Below are positions 1-8,900 of a DNA stretch of 64,000 bases, one piece after another (the first letter of the stretch is position 1; each line of letters starts with the position of its first letter). The notes beneath the pieces were generated by a model. The model ran no database searches. It saw only the letters and a list, made by a program, of their open reading frames with translations, and was not told the origin of the DNA. Source of the DNA: Devosia ginsengisoli (GTDB lineage: Bacteria; Pseudomonadota; Alphaproteobacteria; Rhizobiales; Devosiaceae); assembly GCF_024707105.1 (NCBI RefSeq), contig NZ_JANQAJ010000009.1, positions 124,001-188,000 on the forward strand. Direction: 5' to 3'. The position numbers and the translations under genes are program-made.

Positions 1-2
1 GC

Positions 3-1453
3 CTCAGCGCCTCTGCCGGCGCCGAAGGCCCGACCGACGTCTTTGCAGCTTTGCTCGGCACCGCCGCCCCCAAGACGAATACGGAAACACCGAAATCCTC
101 CGAAGCCGGCCTCGGGCTCGGCAACGTAGTCAATCTGTCGCTCGGCTTCGGGGACGAAGGCGAGCAGGAGCAGGAGTCTGCCGACGCCGTGGCCGCCGCC
201 ATCGACGCGGTCGTGCCCTTCCCGGGCGCGATGGAGGCCGTACCTGCTCTCGCCGACATCGCCAATACCCTGGCCGACCTCCAGGCCAGGCTCGATGCCG
301 GCGAAGCGCTCGATCCCGAAACGCTGAAACAGCTCGAAGCCGCGCTGGCCGACCTGGCCGCGACGCTCGATATCGATCTCGATGCCCTACCCTCGCTCGA
401 TGACCTCACCGCGCTCGTCACCGATATCCAGCCCGATGACACCAGCTTTGCCGCGCGCCTGACCGCCGCCTTCGGGCCTATTGCCGAAACCCTGTTCAGC
501 GGCTCGGCTGCGCCAGAGGCGGATGCGGACCTCTCGGCGCTGATCAAATCGATCGGCGAAAAGCTCGCTGCCTTGCTTTCCTCACTCAACAATGGCGGGC
601 TTGAAGCCGATCGCATGGCGCAGCTCGAACTCGCGGCCAATGCCGATACCGACCTCGAAGCTGCCCTCGCCCGACTGCTCAAGCCTACGGTCACCGTCGA
701 TGCCAGCGCCGCCGCGCCGGCATTGGCTACGCCCGAACTCAAGCTGACCGAACCCGCCCTGACCGGGAAGGCCAGCGCCACACCGGACACTGCCGAAACG
801 CCCGACGCACCGAAGCCGGCCTCGACCATTGCCGATACAGGCGGCAAACCTGCCGATCGCGGCGACACGGCGCCCAATGACAGGAAGCCGGCGGACAACC
901 GTCCGCTCGCCGCTACGGTCGACAAGCAGCCCGATGCGCAGGCCAATCCACAGCCGGTCCAGGCGGCCCGCGTCGATATCGTGGCCGCGCCGCGCGTGGT
1001 GCAGGCCGGCTACCAGACCAGCCAGCAGCAGCTCAACCTGCCCCAGTTGGCCTTCGAGATCGTCCGCCAGGTCAATGATGGCAATACCCGCTTCCAGATC
1101 GTCTCGATCCGCCCGAACTGGGCCGCATCGACGTCAAGCTCGATATCGACAAATCAGGCCAGGTCCATGCCCGGCTGACCGTGGAAAAGGCCGAAACACT
1201 CGACCTGATGCAGCGCGACCAGCGCGGCCTGGAACGCGCCCTGCAGCAGGCCGGCCTCGACGGCGCCAAGACCAATCTCGAATTCTCGCTCAAGCAGAAC
1301 CCCTTCAGCGGGCAACAGGGGCAGGACGGCAGCGATGGCCGTACCCCGCTCTTCGGCGACGAGGTCTCGGCCGAGGCCGACGACATTGCGCCCCCCACAG
1401 TCAACCTCTACCGCGGCAGTCTCAGTGCCAGCGGCGTCAACATCATCGCGTAA
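3..1453 (+). CDS. fliK: Flagellar hook-length control protein FliK, 5'-partial, with an apparent 1-base frameshift
   Basis: FliK is the secreted ruler that sets hook length and switches the flagellar export gate to filament substrates. The frame is open from the left edge, so the N-terminus lies outside the window. The visible part is a long Ala/Asp/Pro-rich low-complexity region, typical of FliK, leading to a conserved C-terminal domain. Near base 1100 the frame breaks: the first frame ends at 1178, while the FliK_C-like segment (LDIDKSGQVHARLTVEKAE, then LQQAGLDGAKTNLEFSLKQN) continues one frame over to the TAA at 1453. Adding one C at 1100/1101 restores a continuous protein. flgD follows 12 bases later, as in one operon. 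The family call rests on the C-terminal segment and the neighbourhood. Confidence 0.8.
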
Positions 1454-1465
1454 GGAGCAGGTGCC

Positions 1466-2170
1466 ATGGCAGTCGATGGCGTTTCGGGCAGTTCAAGCAC
1501 CAGCCAGATGGCGAGTTCGCGCTCGACCATCGCGGACAATTTCGACACGTTCCTCAACATCCTGACGACCCAGCTCAAGAACCAGAATCCGCTGGACCCG
1601 CTGGATACCAATCAGTTCACCGCCCAACTGGTGCAGTTCACCGGCGTCGAGCAACAGCTCAAGACCAACGATTTCCTCGAAACGCTGATGCTGTCGAGCC
1701 AGAATACCGCCAAGTCCGACGCCGTCTCCTATATCGGCAAGGAAGTGACGTCATCGGGCCGGACGGGCGAGCTCACCAAGGCCAATGCCGTATTCTGGGC
1801 CTATAGCGCCGCAGCCAATGCCGCCAACGCCACCGTCACCATCAAGGATGCCACCGGCCAGACCGTCTATACCGAGACCGGCCCCCTCAGCGCCGGCCCC
1901 GGTACGTTCCGCTGGGATGGCATGGGCAGCGACGGCAACCTGAAGCCGAACGGCGTCTATACGATCGACATCCAGGGCACAGATGCCAACGGCCAGATCG
2001 TCAGGATCAGCACCGCTTCGATCGGCGTCGTGACCGCCGTCGACTTCACCGGCGACGTGCCGCTGCTGACGGTGGGCTCACGCCGCGTGGCGATTACCGA
2101 CGTGACCGACGTGCGTATCCCCGATGTGACCGCGCCGGTGGATCCGGAACTGGATGAAGAGGCGACCTGA
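1466..2170 (+). CDS. flgD: Flagellar hook assembly (hook-capping) protein FlgD
   Basis: FlgD caps the growing hook and guides polymerisation of FlgE outside the cell. The 234-residue product has the family N-terminus, with FLNILTTQLKNQNPLDPLD at about residues 29-47 followed by a QFTAQLVQFTGVEQQ-type segment. The C-terminal half carries a FlgD Ig/Tudor-like region (FRWDGMGSDGNLKPNGVY). The length is normal for alphaproteobacteria. A good ribosome site (AAGGAG) spans the stop of fliK, 8 bases before the ATG, so it is probably co-transcribed with fliK. Certain as a family member. Confidence 0.95.
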   Translation: MAVDGVSGSSSTSQMASSRSTIADNFDTFLNILTTQLKNQNPLDPLDTNQFTAQLVQFTGVEQQLKTNDFLETLMLSSQNTAKSDAVSYIGKEVTSSGRTGELTKANAVFWAYSAAANAANATVTIKDATGQTVYTETGPLSAGPGTFRWDGMGSDGNLKPNGVYTIDIQGTDANGQIVRISTASIGVVTAVDFTGDVPLLTVGSRRVAITDVTDVRIPDVTAPVDPELDEEAT

Positions 2171-2257
2171 TCATCGGGCGGCCGACGGCAGTCTTCGGAC
2201 AAGTCGATTCAATGCCTTGAAATCCAAGACCATTCTTAACCTGTTGTAAGTTTCCCC

Positions 2258-2272
2258 TTAGTCGAATTTTAA
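2258..2272 (+). promoter_or_regulatory. CtrA-like box upstream of sciP (TTAG-N7-TTAA)
   Basis: The two half sites TTAG and TTAA are separated by exactly seven bases, one mismatch from the CtrA consensus TTAA-N7-TTAA, about 50 bases before the sciP ATG. In Caulobacter sciP is itself switched on by CtrA. Function here is inferred from spacing and context. Confidence 0.5.
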
Positions 2273-2323
2273 GGCCGTTGGCCTACTCTCTTCCTCATAT
2301 GGTCAGGTTGAGTAGAGAGTAAA

Positions 2324-2602
2324 ATGACCGTACAGATGCGACCTCGCGTTAAGTACGTTATCGGACCGGACGGTAGTCCGCTCACGATTGCAGACCTTCC
2401 TCCCGCCAATACGCGGAGGTGGGTCATCCGCCGTAAAGCCGAAGTCGTCGCTGCTGTGCGCGGCGGGCTGCTCAGCCTCGAAGAGGCGTGCGACCGCTAT
2501 ACGCTGAGCGTCGACGAATTCCTCAACTGGCAGGCCGCCATCGACAAACATGGCCTTGCCGGTCTGCGGACCACCTGGATTCAGCACTACCGCGAAGGGT
2601 GA
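2324..2602 (+). CDS. sciP: SciP, inhibitor of CtrA-dependent transcription (DUF1153)
   Basis: SciP is a small helix-turn-helix protein that binds CtrA at promoters and blocks transcription in swarmer/G1 cells. The 92-residue product is nearly identical over its core to Caulobacter SciP as I remember it, including RPRVKYVIGPDGSPLTIADLP, the WVIRRKAEVVAAVRGGL helix and the HTH LEEACDRYTLSVDEFLNWQ. The length is the family's usual length. It stands alone between flgD and a terminator, with a CtrA-like box upstream. This links the flagellar genes to the CtrA and ChpT genes further along the window. Very confident. Confidence 0.95.
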   Translation: MTVQMRPRVKYVIGPDGSPLTIADLPPANTRRWVIRRKAEVVAAVRGGLLSLEEACDRYTLSVDEFLNWQAAIDKHGLAGLRTTWIQHYREG

Positions 2603-2700
2603 GGCGCGGCCCGTAGGGACAAATCGTTCCGGTGGAACGATTTGAGCGTCGAACGCCCTGAGCCTTGCGAAGGGCCGGTAGCCGAATTCAGTATAGTTTC

Positions 2701-2730
2701 AAAGCCCGCCGGGGAAACTCGGCGGGCTTT
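2701..2730 (+). terminator. Hairpin terminator downstream of sciP
   Basis: A perfect 10-base inverted repeat (AAAGCCCGCC / GGCGGGCTTT) closes a 10-base loop and is followed by GTGTTTTC. It lies about 100 bases after the sciP stop and fits a Rho-independent terminator. Confidence 0.75.
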
Positions 2731-2898
2731 GTGTTTTCAACATTGGACTGGCGGTGGGGGAGGAAAGGCAACTGTCTGGTTCTGGCGTAGATGAGCCGTA
2801 GCCTGCCCTTCTCGCCAAAAGCCTATGTTGACCAGATACAGGTGACGGCCTACCAATTGCTGCATGAAGATTGAAAAAGGCCTTGTTGTAGTAGGTGG

Positions 2899-2975
2899 GC
2901 GCATGGGCACGGCAGCGTAGCTGTCAGGCGAAAGCACCCATGCGCGATAAATCCAGCCCCAAGCGGGGCTTTTTT
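2899..2975 (+). ncRNA. Candidate structured RNA ending in a strong terminator
   Basis: A perfect 9-base stem (GCGCATGGG at 2899-2907 with CCCATGCGC at 2937-2945) encloses a small CAGC/GCTG hairpin. Nine bases later comes a textbook terminator: AGCCCC-AAGC-GGGGCT followed by T5 at 2955-2975. No convincing protein gene lies between the sciP terminator (2730) and this point, so the hairpin must end some transcript. It could be a small RNA or a cis leader controlling the MFS pump that starts at 3013. I do not recognise a known RNA family. Confidence 0.4.
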
Positions 2976-3012
2976 ATTGCCCGTCCACTCTTCAAGTTTA
3001 GCGGTCATCATT

Positions 3013-4206
3013 GTGCGAACTGCATCATCCAAGCCTCGTCTTTCGACACTGATCCTGTTGTCGGCACTCGCCATTCTACCGATCAATTTCTTTCTCCCGT
3101 CACTGCCAGGCATGGCCACCGAGTTCGATGTTCCCTACGGGATCATGGGCCTTTCCCTGGCAGCCTATGCTGGGGTGTCGGCGTGCCTTCAACTTGTTCT
3201 TGGTCCGCTTTCTGACCGGCTCGGTCGCCGCCCGGTGATCCTTTGGGCACTGGCGATTTTCATCGTCGCGACGATCGGATGCGCCATGGCTCCCGATGCG
3301 TGGACCTTCCTCGCCTGCCGGATGGTCCAGGCCATAATTGCCCCGACATATGCGGTGTCGCTTGCCACTATCCGCGACACCACCAGCAGGGAGCAGGCCG
3401 CAGGTCAGTTTGGCTATCTGGCCATGGCGTGGGCCATAGCGCCCATGCTCGGGCCAATGGTTGGTGGACTGCTGGATCAGGCGTTCGGCTGGAGAGCCAG
3501 CTTCTATATGCTCGCATGCTTCGGAGCTGCGGTTCTGGTCTTGTGCTGGACCGATCTGAACGAAACGAACCATACGCCCTCAAACACGATGGCCGAACAG
3601 TATCGGGCCTATCCTGAACTTCTCGGCTCGAAGCGCTTCTGGGCATACTGCATCTGCATGGCCTTCTCGGTTGGCGCCTTCTACGCCTTCCTTGCCGGTG
3701 CCCCGCTGGCCGCTTCGGCCTTTGATCTGTCGCCAGCGGTTCTGGGTCTTTACATGGGCTCGATTACCGGTGGCTTCATGGCCGGCAGCTTTCTCGCCGG
3801 GCGGCTTGCCGGCAGGATACCCATGACCACCATATTGGTTGCCGGACGAATCGTGGCCTGCGCCGGCCTGCTATTCGGCCTCGTCCTGTATGTTGCGGGC
3901 ATCGGGCATGTACTGGCATTGTTCGGGCCCTGCCTGTTTGTTGGTGTGTCGAACGGCCTTACGCAACCGAGCGCTAACGTTGGAGCGATTTCTGTGCGCT
4001 CGACCCAGACGGGAAGTGCCGCTGGTTTGGCCGGTGCGATTACGGTCGCTGGTGCCTCCACCATGGCTGCGTTCGCGGGCGCGGTTTTGACCGAAGAGAA
4101 TGCTCAGCCTGGCCTGTTCCTCGTAATGTTAGCCTCAGCGACCGTTGCCCTAAGCGCAGCCCTACTCGCCCGAAATCTCGAGAGCGCTGCGCCCAGTTCA
4201 ACATAA
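3013..4206 (+). CDS. MFS drug/metabolite exporter, Bcr/CflA (DHA1) type
   Basis: A 12-helix inner-membrane proton antiporter of the DHA1 group, which exports small molecules such as drugs. It has the family's motif A, GPLSDRLGRRPV, at about residues 64-75 after helices 1-2, and helix 4-5 sequence with GPMVGGLLD as in Bcr/CflA transporters. The frame is also open further upstream to a TTG at 2977, but that codon lies inside the T-run of the terminator ending near 2975. The GTG at 3013 gives a short basic N-terminus before helix 1 and is preferred. It is a single gene with no regulator beside it. The substrate cannot be told from sequence. Confidence 0.85.
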   Translation: MRTASSKPRLSTLILLSALAILPINFFLPSLPGMATEFDVPYGIMGLSLAAYAGVSACLQLVLGPLSDRLGRRPVILWALAIFIVATIGCAMAPDAWTFLACRMVQAIIAPTYAVSLATIRDTTSREQAAGQFGYLAMAWAIAPMLGPMVGGLLDQAFGWRASFYMLACFGAAVLVLCWTDLNETNHTPSNTMAEQYRAYPELLGSKRFWAYCICMAFSVGAFYAFLAGAPLAASAFDLSPAVLGLYMGSITGGFMAGSFLAGRLAGRIPMTTILVAGRIVACAGLLFGLVLYVAGIGHVLALFGPCLFVGVSNGLTQPSANVGAISVRSTQTGSAAGLAGAITVAGASTMAAFAGAVLTEENAQPGLFLVMLASATVALSAALLARNLESAAPSST

Positions 4207-4830
4207 TCGAGGCAGAACCCGCCAACGTCTGTTCAATCCTCCGCACATCCTGTCGCTTCGGTTCCGGACGGCCCCCGCACGAACGTGGCTTATGGCTGTT
4301 TTGGGTGGGTTGCGCACGGGCTGCTTTCGGTAGTCTTGGGTGCCAAAAGCTGCCGATCCTAACTACCAGTGGACTGTGTTAGGGTCGACCGCAGCGGTAC
4401 CGATGGTCGGCCTTCCCAATGGATCCATCTGTGAAGCCAGATTAATTGCGGCCGGTACACCTGCGCGTAACCACAGCATGGCGGCTTCTTTGGTTGAAAA
4501 GCAGGCGCCTCGCTCGGCGGCCTGAGAAACCCGGTGTGTGTATCTTGGCTTGTGCCGGTTCCGCTCCATCCACAGGACTGTGCATAACGTCTGAAATAAA
4601 TTTTTTGCCTGTTGTTTGAACGTTGTGACGGAAATCTGCGTGCAATTGCATGAGGTTAGTTTGTGCTGATCCAGAAGGGGTGTGGAGCGCAAATTGGCTC
4701 CCTCAGAGTCAAGCCCCCTTTTGCAGATAAGGCAGTATCCAAATCAAAATCGACGGTATTACTAATTAGCTCCGACTTAACCACAAAGCGGTTCGCATGA
4801 GTCCCCCGCGAACGTTGGAGCGAAGAAAAG
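4207..4830. other. Gene-free stretch upstream of the accessory island
   Basis: About 620 bases with no convincing coding frame, tRNA, repeat or terminator. Base composition becomes visibly more AT-rich towards 4700-4800 (for example around TATTACTAATTAG), which probably holds the promoter of the following three-gene unit. Short open frames on both strands lack ribosome sites and family resemblance. Confidence 0.5.
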
Positions 4831-5361
4831 TTGACTTTTCCCGCAACTTCCCCCCTTCTAGCAGAAATCGCCGTAGCACACGGACTCGTTCGTGTTCAGG
4901 CGGCGACCGGTGGAAATGAAAAGCGCCAGCTTTGGATGACACCATCTGCGTACCAGCTACTAAACGGAGAATCCGATGCCTTCTTCCCGGCCTTCGCTTT
5001 TTCCAGAGTGGTCGAAATGTTTATCCTCGGGTTCCTCATGCGGGTTAGTCTACTCGGCGACCCAACAGCGAAGAAACCGGACTTTGAGCTTCTCCATACC
5101 TACGACGAAATATGGATGCTTTGCTGCCGGAAACCGCGGTCGCAGCAGTATCGCTTTTTCGGGCGATTCACTGCGGAGGGCGAGTTTGTCGTTCTCTTTG
5201 GGCGGACCCGCAAGTCTCTCGAAGGTGAAGGATACAACGTGGCCGTTCAGGCGTTCCTAGAAGCCTGGCAGCATATGTTTGGCAACCACGACTGCTATCG
5301 CGCGGAGACGTGTGAGGCGTATCTGGGTGGAGTGGTGAATGATGTCGATGAAGAACAGTAA
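4831..5361 (+). CDS. Possible RelE/HigB (Gp49)-like toxin-type protein, 176 aa
   Basis: No firm family, but the middle (EIWMLCCRKPRSQQYRFFGR, then EGEFVVLFGRTRKS) matches the pattern of HigB/Gp49-like members of the RelE superfamily. Those proteins have a D/E-x-W-E-L-R-like strand followed by Y-R-F-F and a V-L-L-H-G-F-x-K-K strand. RelE proteins cut mRNA at the ribosome. The product is longer than a usual HigB (about 100-120 aa) because of an N-terminal extension of about 85 residues. The start is TTG with GGAG ten bases upstream; no ATG precedes the conserved part. The next gene, an XRE protein, starts inside this frame, giving toxin-first order as in higBA. Codon use is more AT-rich than its neighbours, suggesting horizontal acquisition. 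Confidence 0.5.
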   Translation: MTFPATSPLLAEIAVAHGLVRVQAATGGNEKRQLWMTPSAYQLLNGESDAFFPAFAFSRVVEMFILGFLMRVSLLGDPTAKKPDFELLHTYDEIWMLCCRKPRSQQYRFFGRFTAEGEFVVLFGRTRKSLEGEGYNVAVQAFLEAWQHMFGNHDCYRAETCEAYLGGVVNDVDEEQ

Positions 5362-5860
5362 CGCAAAGAAGTCGGAAAACCTCCAGCTTGAGGTCTTTAA
5401 GAGCGGCATCGTCAGCATGCTCTATTCGCTTTTTACCGCAAGGAAGAAGCAGGCTTCCGCTCGCGGTGAAAAGTACCTCATGCAGACGCTCGCCGATGAC
5501 GCGTGCATGGACAAATCTCAGCTGTCGCGTTGGTTTAATGGAGACTCAACACCCAATTGGCGCGTGTCGTCACTGTACGACCTGTGCGAGGCCATGGACG
5601 GCGAGCTGCGGATTTCTGTCGTCGACAAGCATACGGGGCTCGTCCACTCGCCCTCAGGCGTCGAGAAGGTCGTCACGCCCGCTCGCTCCCACGCTACCAC
5701 CTTCAACTACACGGTGATGGACTTTGCCTTCATGCAAGACCGTGGGGCAATAACAATGACGAAGTGCCGTTTTACACAGTCGAGCGCGGTCGTAGACGGA
5801 CGACAGCTTGATGGTCAGGTCATTGCGCTTATTGGGGGTTCGCGTGCAGGAGTTGCATAG
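5339..5860 (+). CDS. XRE-type helix-turn-helix regulator, putative antitoxin, 173 aa
   Basis: A DNA-binding region lies at about residues 38-80: MQTLADDACMDKSQLSRWF followed by SSLYDLCEAMDGELRISVV, the usual pattern of Cro/C1 HTH domains. The C-terminal 80 residues are unrecognised. The start overlaps the RelE-like gene by 23 bases, and in-frame ATGs at 5342 and 5348 are alternatives; GGTGGAG precedes the first. The gene overlaps the next one by 17 bases, so all three are probably translated from one message. By analogy with HigA it would neutralise the upstream product and repress the operon. The antitoxin role is inferred from gene order only. Confidence 0.6.
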   Translation: MMSMKNSNAKKSENLQLEVFKSGIVSMLYSLFTARKKQASARGEKYLMQTLADDACMDKSQLSRWFNGDSTPNWRVSSLYDLCEAMDGELRISVVDKHTGLVHSPSGVEKVVTPARSHATTFNYTVMDFAFMQDRGAITMTKCRFTQSSAVVDGRQLDGQVIALIGGSRAGVA

Positions 5861-6320
5861 CTATGCGGTCTTTTGTGATGACGTTCGCTCGGAAGCAAAC
5901 GGCAAGAACTTCTTTGTCGGCGTCTATCAGGACAGCATGTTCTTCGAGGCCCCGGCCCCGTGGGCGCTGCCGACGTTCTCGGTACACATAGTGCTGAGAG
6001 AGCCACTAGTGATGCCTGTGCCCGAGGTCACAATCAGTATTGAAACGCAGACAGCGTCGGGGAGAAATGTGCTATGGACGGCCACTCATCCGCCTAGCCA
6101 GGACATTCAATTCTTCCGTCACCGTTTTTCGTTCGAGGACCAGACTGACGAGCGAAAGGCTCTCGTCTCACGCTTCAACGTTCAATTTGCTCCGCTAATT
6201 TTCGAGGAAGAAACGCGTATCGAGGTGAAGGTGAAAATGGGAGACAGTGAGCCCAAAATCATCGACCGGCTTCGCATATCTTCACAGCAGCCGGAGGGTA
6301 AGCCGCTGTCTGAGGCTTAA
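5844..6320 (+). CDS. DUF6941-like protein, third gene of the island
   Basis: The 158-residue product begins VQELHSYAVFCDDVRSEANGKNFFVGVYQDSMF. The pattern AVFCDD-x-R-x-E-x-x-G-K followed by G-V-Y resembles DUF6941, a family of unknown function. It appears to be a single soluble beta-rich domain with no signal peptide and no enzyme motif that I can see. The GTG at 5844 sits inside the preceding gene, with GGGGG a few bases upstream; a longer frame from 5808 adds only non-conserved residues. Its tight overlap with the XRE gene makes this a three-component unit rather than an ordinary toxin-antitoxin pair. Confidence 0.55.
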   Translation: MQELHSYAVFCDDVRSEANGKNFFVGVYQDSMFFEAPAPWALPTFSVHIVLREPLVMPVPEVTISIETQTASGRNVLWTATHPPSQDIQFFRHRFSFEDQTDERKALVSRFNVQFAPLIFEEETRIEVKVKMGDSEPKIIDRLRISSQQPEGKPLSEA

Positions 6321-6488
6321 TCTTCCGCTAAGAGCTTGGCGTCCCTAACAATTCAGTTATCGCTCAGCCCGGTTCCGCAACGCTTGACACCCCGCAACGT
6401 CCGCTTTTCGGGGGCTAACTGATTGGGGTTCAACGGCCGAACCGGGGTCGGAAGCTGAATGCATCACCAGTGCGCGATATCGTAGTCG

Positions 6489-7106
6489 CTATGGCGTCTC
6501 CGGCGCCATCCACCTGGCCCCGGCTTCGCGGCTCATCAGCCGCTCATAGTAATCCGCCACGGCAGGCAATTCCTTCTTTTCGACCGTTATCGACATCCAG
6601 CGATGCACCGACAGGCCCAGGGCGATGTCGGCGATGGAGAAGCCGGCGCCGATATAGCCGGTGTTGGCGCCCGCCAGGGCGGCTTCCAATATGTCCATCT
6701 TGACCGTCCACCTGGCCATGGAATCCGCGATCCTTGCCGGATCGTCATAGCCGGGCGTCTTGCGGATCAGCGCATTGACGGCATAGCCCCAGGGCGGATT
6801 GAGTTCGCTCGCCTGCCAACCCAGCCATTGCAGCGCCAATGCCCGCAATTCGAGTTGTTCGGGCAACAACCCGCCCTCGCGCTCGGCCAGATAGATCAGG
6901 ATGGCGTTGCTCTCCCACAGCACGAAGTCGCCTTCGACCACCACCGGCACCTGCCCATTGGGATTGAGGTCGAGGAATTCGGGCACTTTCGGGTCGCGCA
7001 ACGGCAGACCCCAATCTTCCCGTTCCCAGGCCAGGCCCAGTTCATCGAGTGCCCACAGCACCTTGCGCACATTGATGGACGTTACCCGCCCCAGCACTCT
7101 CAGCAT
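6489..7106 (-). CDS. Glutathione S-transferase family protein
   Basis: A cytosolic enzyme that conjugates or reduces substrates with glutathione. The N-terminal thioredoxin-like domain has the GST motifs TSINVRKVLWALDELGL (active Ser/Asn region), then LNPNGQVPV with the cis-proline and WESNAILIYLAE with the glutathione-binding Glu-Ser. The C-terminal helical domain carries SIADIALG, the usual N-capping motif. At 205 aa it has normal length. A strong ribosome site (GGAAGGAT) precedes the ATG. It is divergent from the fliF operon and probably not functionally tied to it. Substrate unknown. Confidence 0.9.
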   Translation of the reverse strand: MLRVLGRVTSINVRKVLWALDELGLAWEREDWGLPLRDPKVPEFLDLNPNGQVPVVVEGDFVLWESNAILIYLAEREGGLLPEQLELRALALQWLGWQASELNPPWGYAVNALIRKTPGYDDPARIADSMARWTVKMDILEAALAGANTGYIGAGFSIADIALGLSVHRWMSITVEKKELPAVADYYERLMSREAGARWMAPETP

Positions 7107-7170
7107 GAATTCATCCTTCCTTTACCCCGCCCGGCATTTTCTGCCGGAATTTGCAAACTGCAACCGGGAG

Positions 7171-7185
7171 TTAAGACAATCTTTA
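7171..7185 (+). promoter_or_regulatory. CtrA-like box upstream of fliF (TTAA-N7-TTTA)
   Basis: Half sites TTAA and TTTA with a seven-base spacer, one mismatch from the CtrA consensus, 79 bases before the fliF GTG. In Caulobacter the fliF operon is a CtrA-activated class II flagellar operon with the same gene order. Inferred from spacing and context. Confidence 0.45.
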
Positions 7186-7263
7186 CCATCCGCTAGGTAA
7201 TTTTTGCCCAGCGGTCGCCACGCAGTTCGCGTCGGCATGGCCACCCCTGAATAGAGTGCCGGC

Positions 7264-8895
7264 GTGGATAATCTTACCCAGCTGATCAACCGCATAGGCC
7301 TGCCGCGTCTGGCCGCGATGGCGGTGGTCGCCATACTCATGCTCGGCTTCTTCGGCTTCCTCGTCATGCGGGCGCAGACCCCGAATCTGTCGCCGCTCTA
7401 TAGCGGCCTCAGCCTCGAAGACTCTTCGGCAATTGTGACCGAACTGCAGACGCTCAACGTGCCCTACGAGCTGCGTGGCGATGGCGATACCATTCTCATC
7501 CCCCGCGACCAGATCACCACTACCCGCATGACCCTGGCCGGTTCCGGCCTGCCCCAGCGCGGCCAGGTCGGCTACGAGATTTTCGACGAGCAATCGACGC
7601 TGGGCGCCACCAGCTTCGTGCAGAACATCAACAATGTCCGCGCGCTCGAAGGCGAACTGGCCCGCACCATCGCTTCGCTCACCCGCATCAAGTCGGCCCG
7701 CGTGCATCTGGTGCTGCCCGAGCGCGAACTGTTCCGTCGCGAACGCACCGACCCATCCGCTTCCATCGTCCTGTCGGTCCGTGGCGAACTCTCCTCCGGC
7801 GAAATCCGCGCCATCCAGCACATGGTGGCCGCCGCCATCGAAGGCCTGACGCCGACCCGCGTCTCCATCGTCGACGATCAGGGCAACCTGCTTGCCTCGG
7901 GCAGTGGCGACGATGTCGACGGCGCCCTGGCCGGACAAGCCGCCGAACGCACGCTGAGCTTCGAAAACCGCCTGCGCACCCGTGTCGAGGACATGCTGGC
8001 CAATGTCGTGGGTGCCGGCCGGGCCCGCGTCGAGGTCAGTGCGGAGATCGACTACAACCGCTCGACCACTACCCAGGAAATCTTCGACCCCGAGAGCCAG
8101 GTCGTCCGTTCGAGCCAGATTCGCGAAACCGAGAATCTCAGCGCCGGCGCCAATGGCCAGGTTACCGTAGCCAATGAACTCCCCGGCGCCAGCCAGAACA
8201 ATGGCGCGGCCGGCCCGACCGAACAGGGCACGTCGAGCGAGGAAGTCACCAATTACGAGATTTCCAAGACCACCCAGACCGCCGTTACCGAGGCCGGTGC
8301 CATCAAGCGGCTGTCCGTCGCCGTGGTTGTCGATGGCGTCTACGCCGCCGCACCCAATGGCGATCCGGTCTATACGCCACGCAGCGCCGACGAAATCGCC
8401 CAGATCCTGACCCTGGTGCGTTCCGCCGTCGGCTATTCCCAAGCGCGTGGCGACAGTGTCGAAGTCGTCAACATGCAGTTCGCCGAGCGGCCCGAGCTTG
8501 CCGTGCCGGGCACGGACGCGGCTGGCGGCCTGCTCGATTTCACCCGCGACGACCTGATGAACGGCGCCGAAATGGCCGTCACCCTGCTCATCGCCCTGGC
8601 CCTGGTTTTCTTCGTCATGCGCCCGCTGCTCAAGAAGGTACTGACACCCGAGACCCAGGCGCTGGCATTGCCCAGCGGCGCCGAACTCGGCCACCACGGC
8701 GTGCTCGCCGCCGATGGCCAGGTCATATCGGAGGAATTGGACGAGCCGCGCGACAAGACCCCCGCCTGGGTCGCCAATGCCAAGTCGATGGGCGAGACGC
8801 AGCTCCAGACCCTCAAGACCGTCGGCACCCTTGTCGAAGAAAATCCCAAGCAGGCCGCGCTGATCGTGCGCGACTGGCTGGGTAGTGCAGCATAA
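7264..8895 (+). CDS. fliF: Flagellar MS-ring protein FliF
   Basis: FliF forms the inner-membrane MS ring on which the basal body and export apparatus are built. The 543-residue product has an N-terminal membrane helix at about residues 13-38 ([19 protein letters not shown]) and YscJ/FliF ring-building domains, including [15 protein letters not shown] disordered linker follows, then a second helix near 440-460 ([18 protein letters not shown]). The cytoplasmic tail ([16 protein letters not shown]) is the FliG-binding segment. The start is GTG at 7264. It heads the operon fliF-fliG-fliH-fliN-flbD, the order known from Caulobacter. Very confident. Confidence 0.97.
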   Translation: MDNLTQLINRIGLPRLAAMAVVAILMLGFFGFLVMRAQTPNLSPLYSGLSLEDSSAIVTELQTLNVPYELRGDGDTILIPRDQITTTRMTLAGSGLPQRGQVGYEIFDEQSTLGATSFVQNINNVRALEGELARTIASLTRIKSARVHLVLPERELFRRERTDPSASIVLSVRGELSSGEIRAIQHMVAAAIEGLTPTRVSIVDDQGNLLASGSGDDVDGALAGQAAERTLSFENRLRTRVEDMLANVVGAGRARVEVSAEIDYNRSTTTQEIFDPESQVVRSSQIRETENLSAGANGQVTVANELPGASQNNGAAGPTEQGTSSEEVTNYEISKTTQTAVTEAGAIKRLSVAVVVDGVYAAAPNGDPVYTPRSADEIAQILTLVRSAVGYSQARGDSVEVVNMQFAERPELAVPGTDAAGGLLDFTRDDLMNGAEMAVTLLIALALVFFVMRPLLKKVLTPETQALALPSGAELGHHGVLAADGQVISEELDEPRDKTPAWVANAKSMGETQLQTLKTVGTLVEENPKQAALIVRDWLGSAA

Positions 8896-8900
8896 CCGCC

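Noticed and set aside
4363..4692. A 109-codon minus-strand frame in the gene-free stretch
   Set aside because: No family resemblance, no good ribosome site, and codon use unlike nearby genes.
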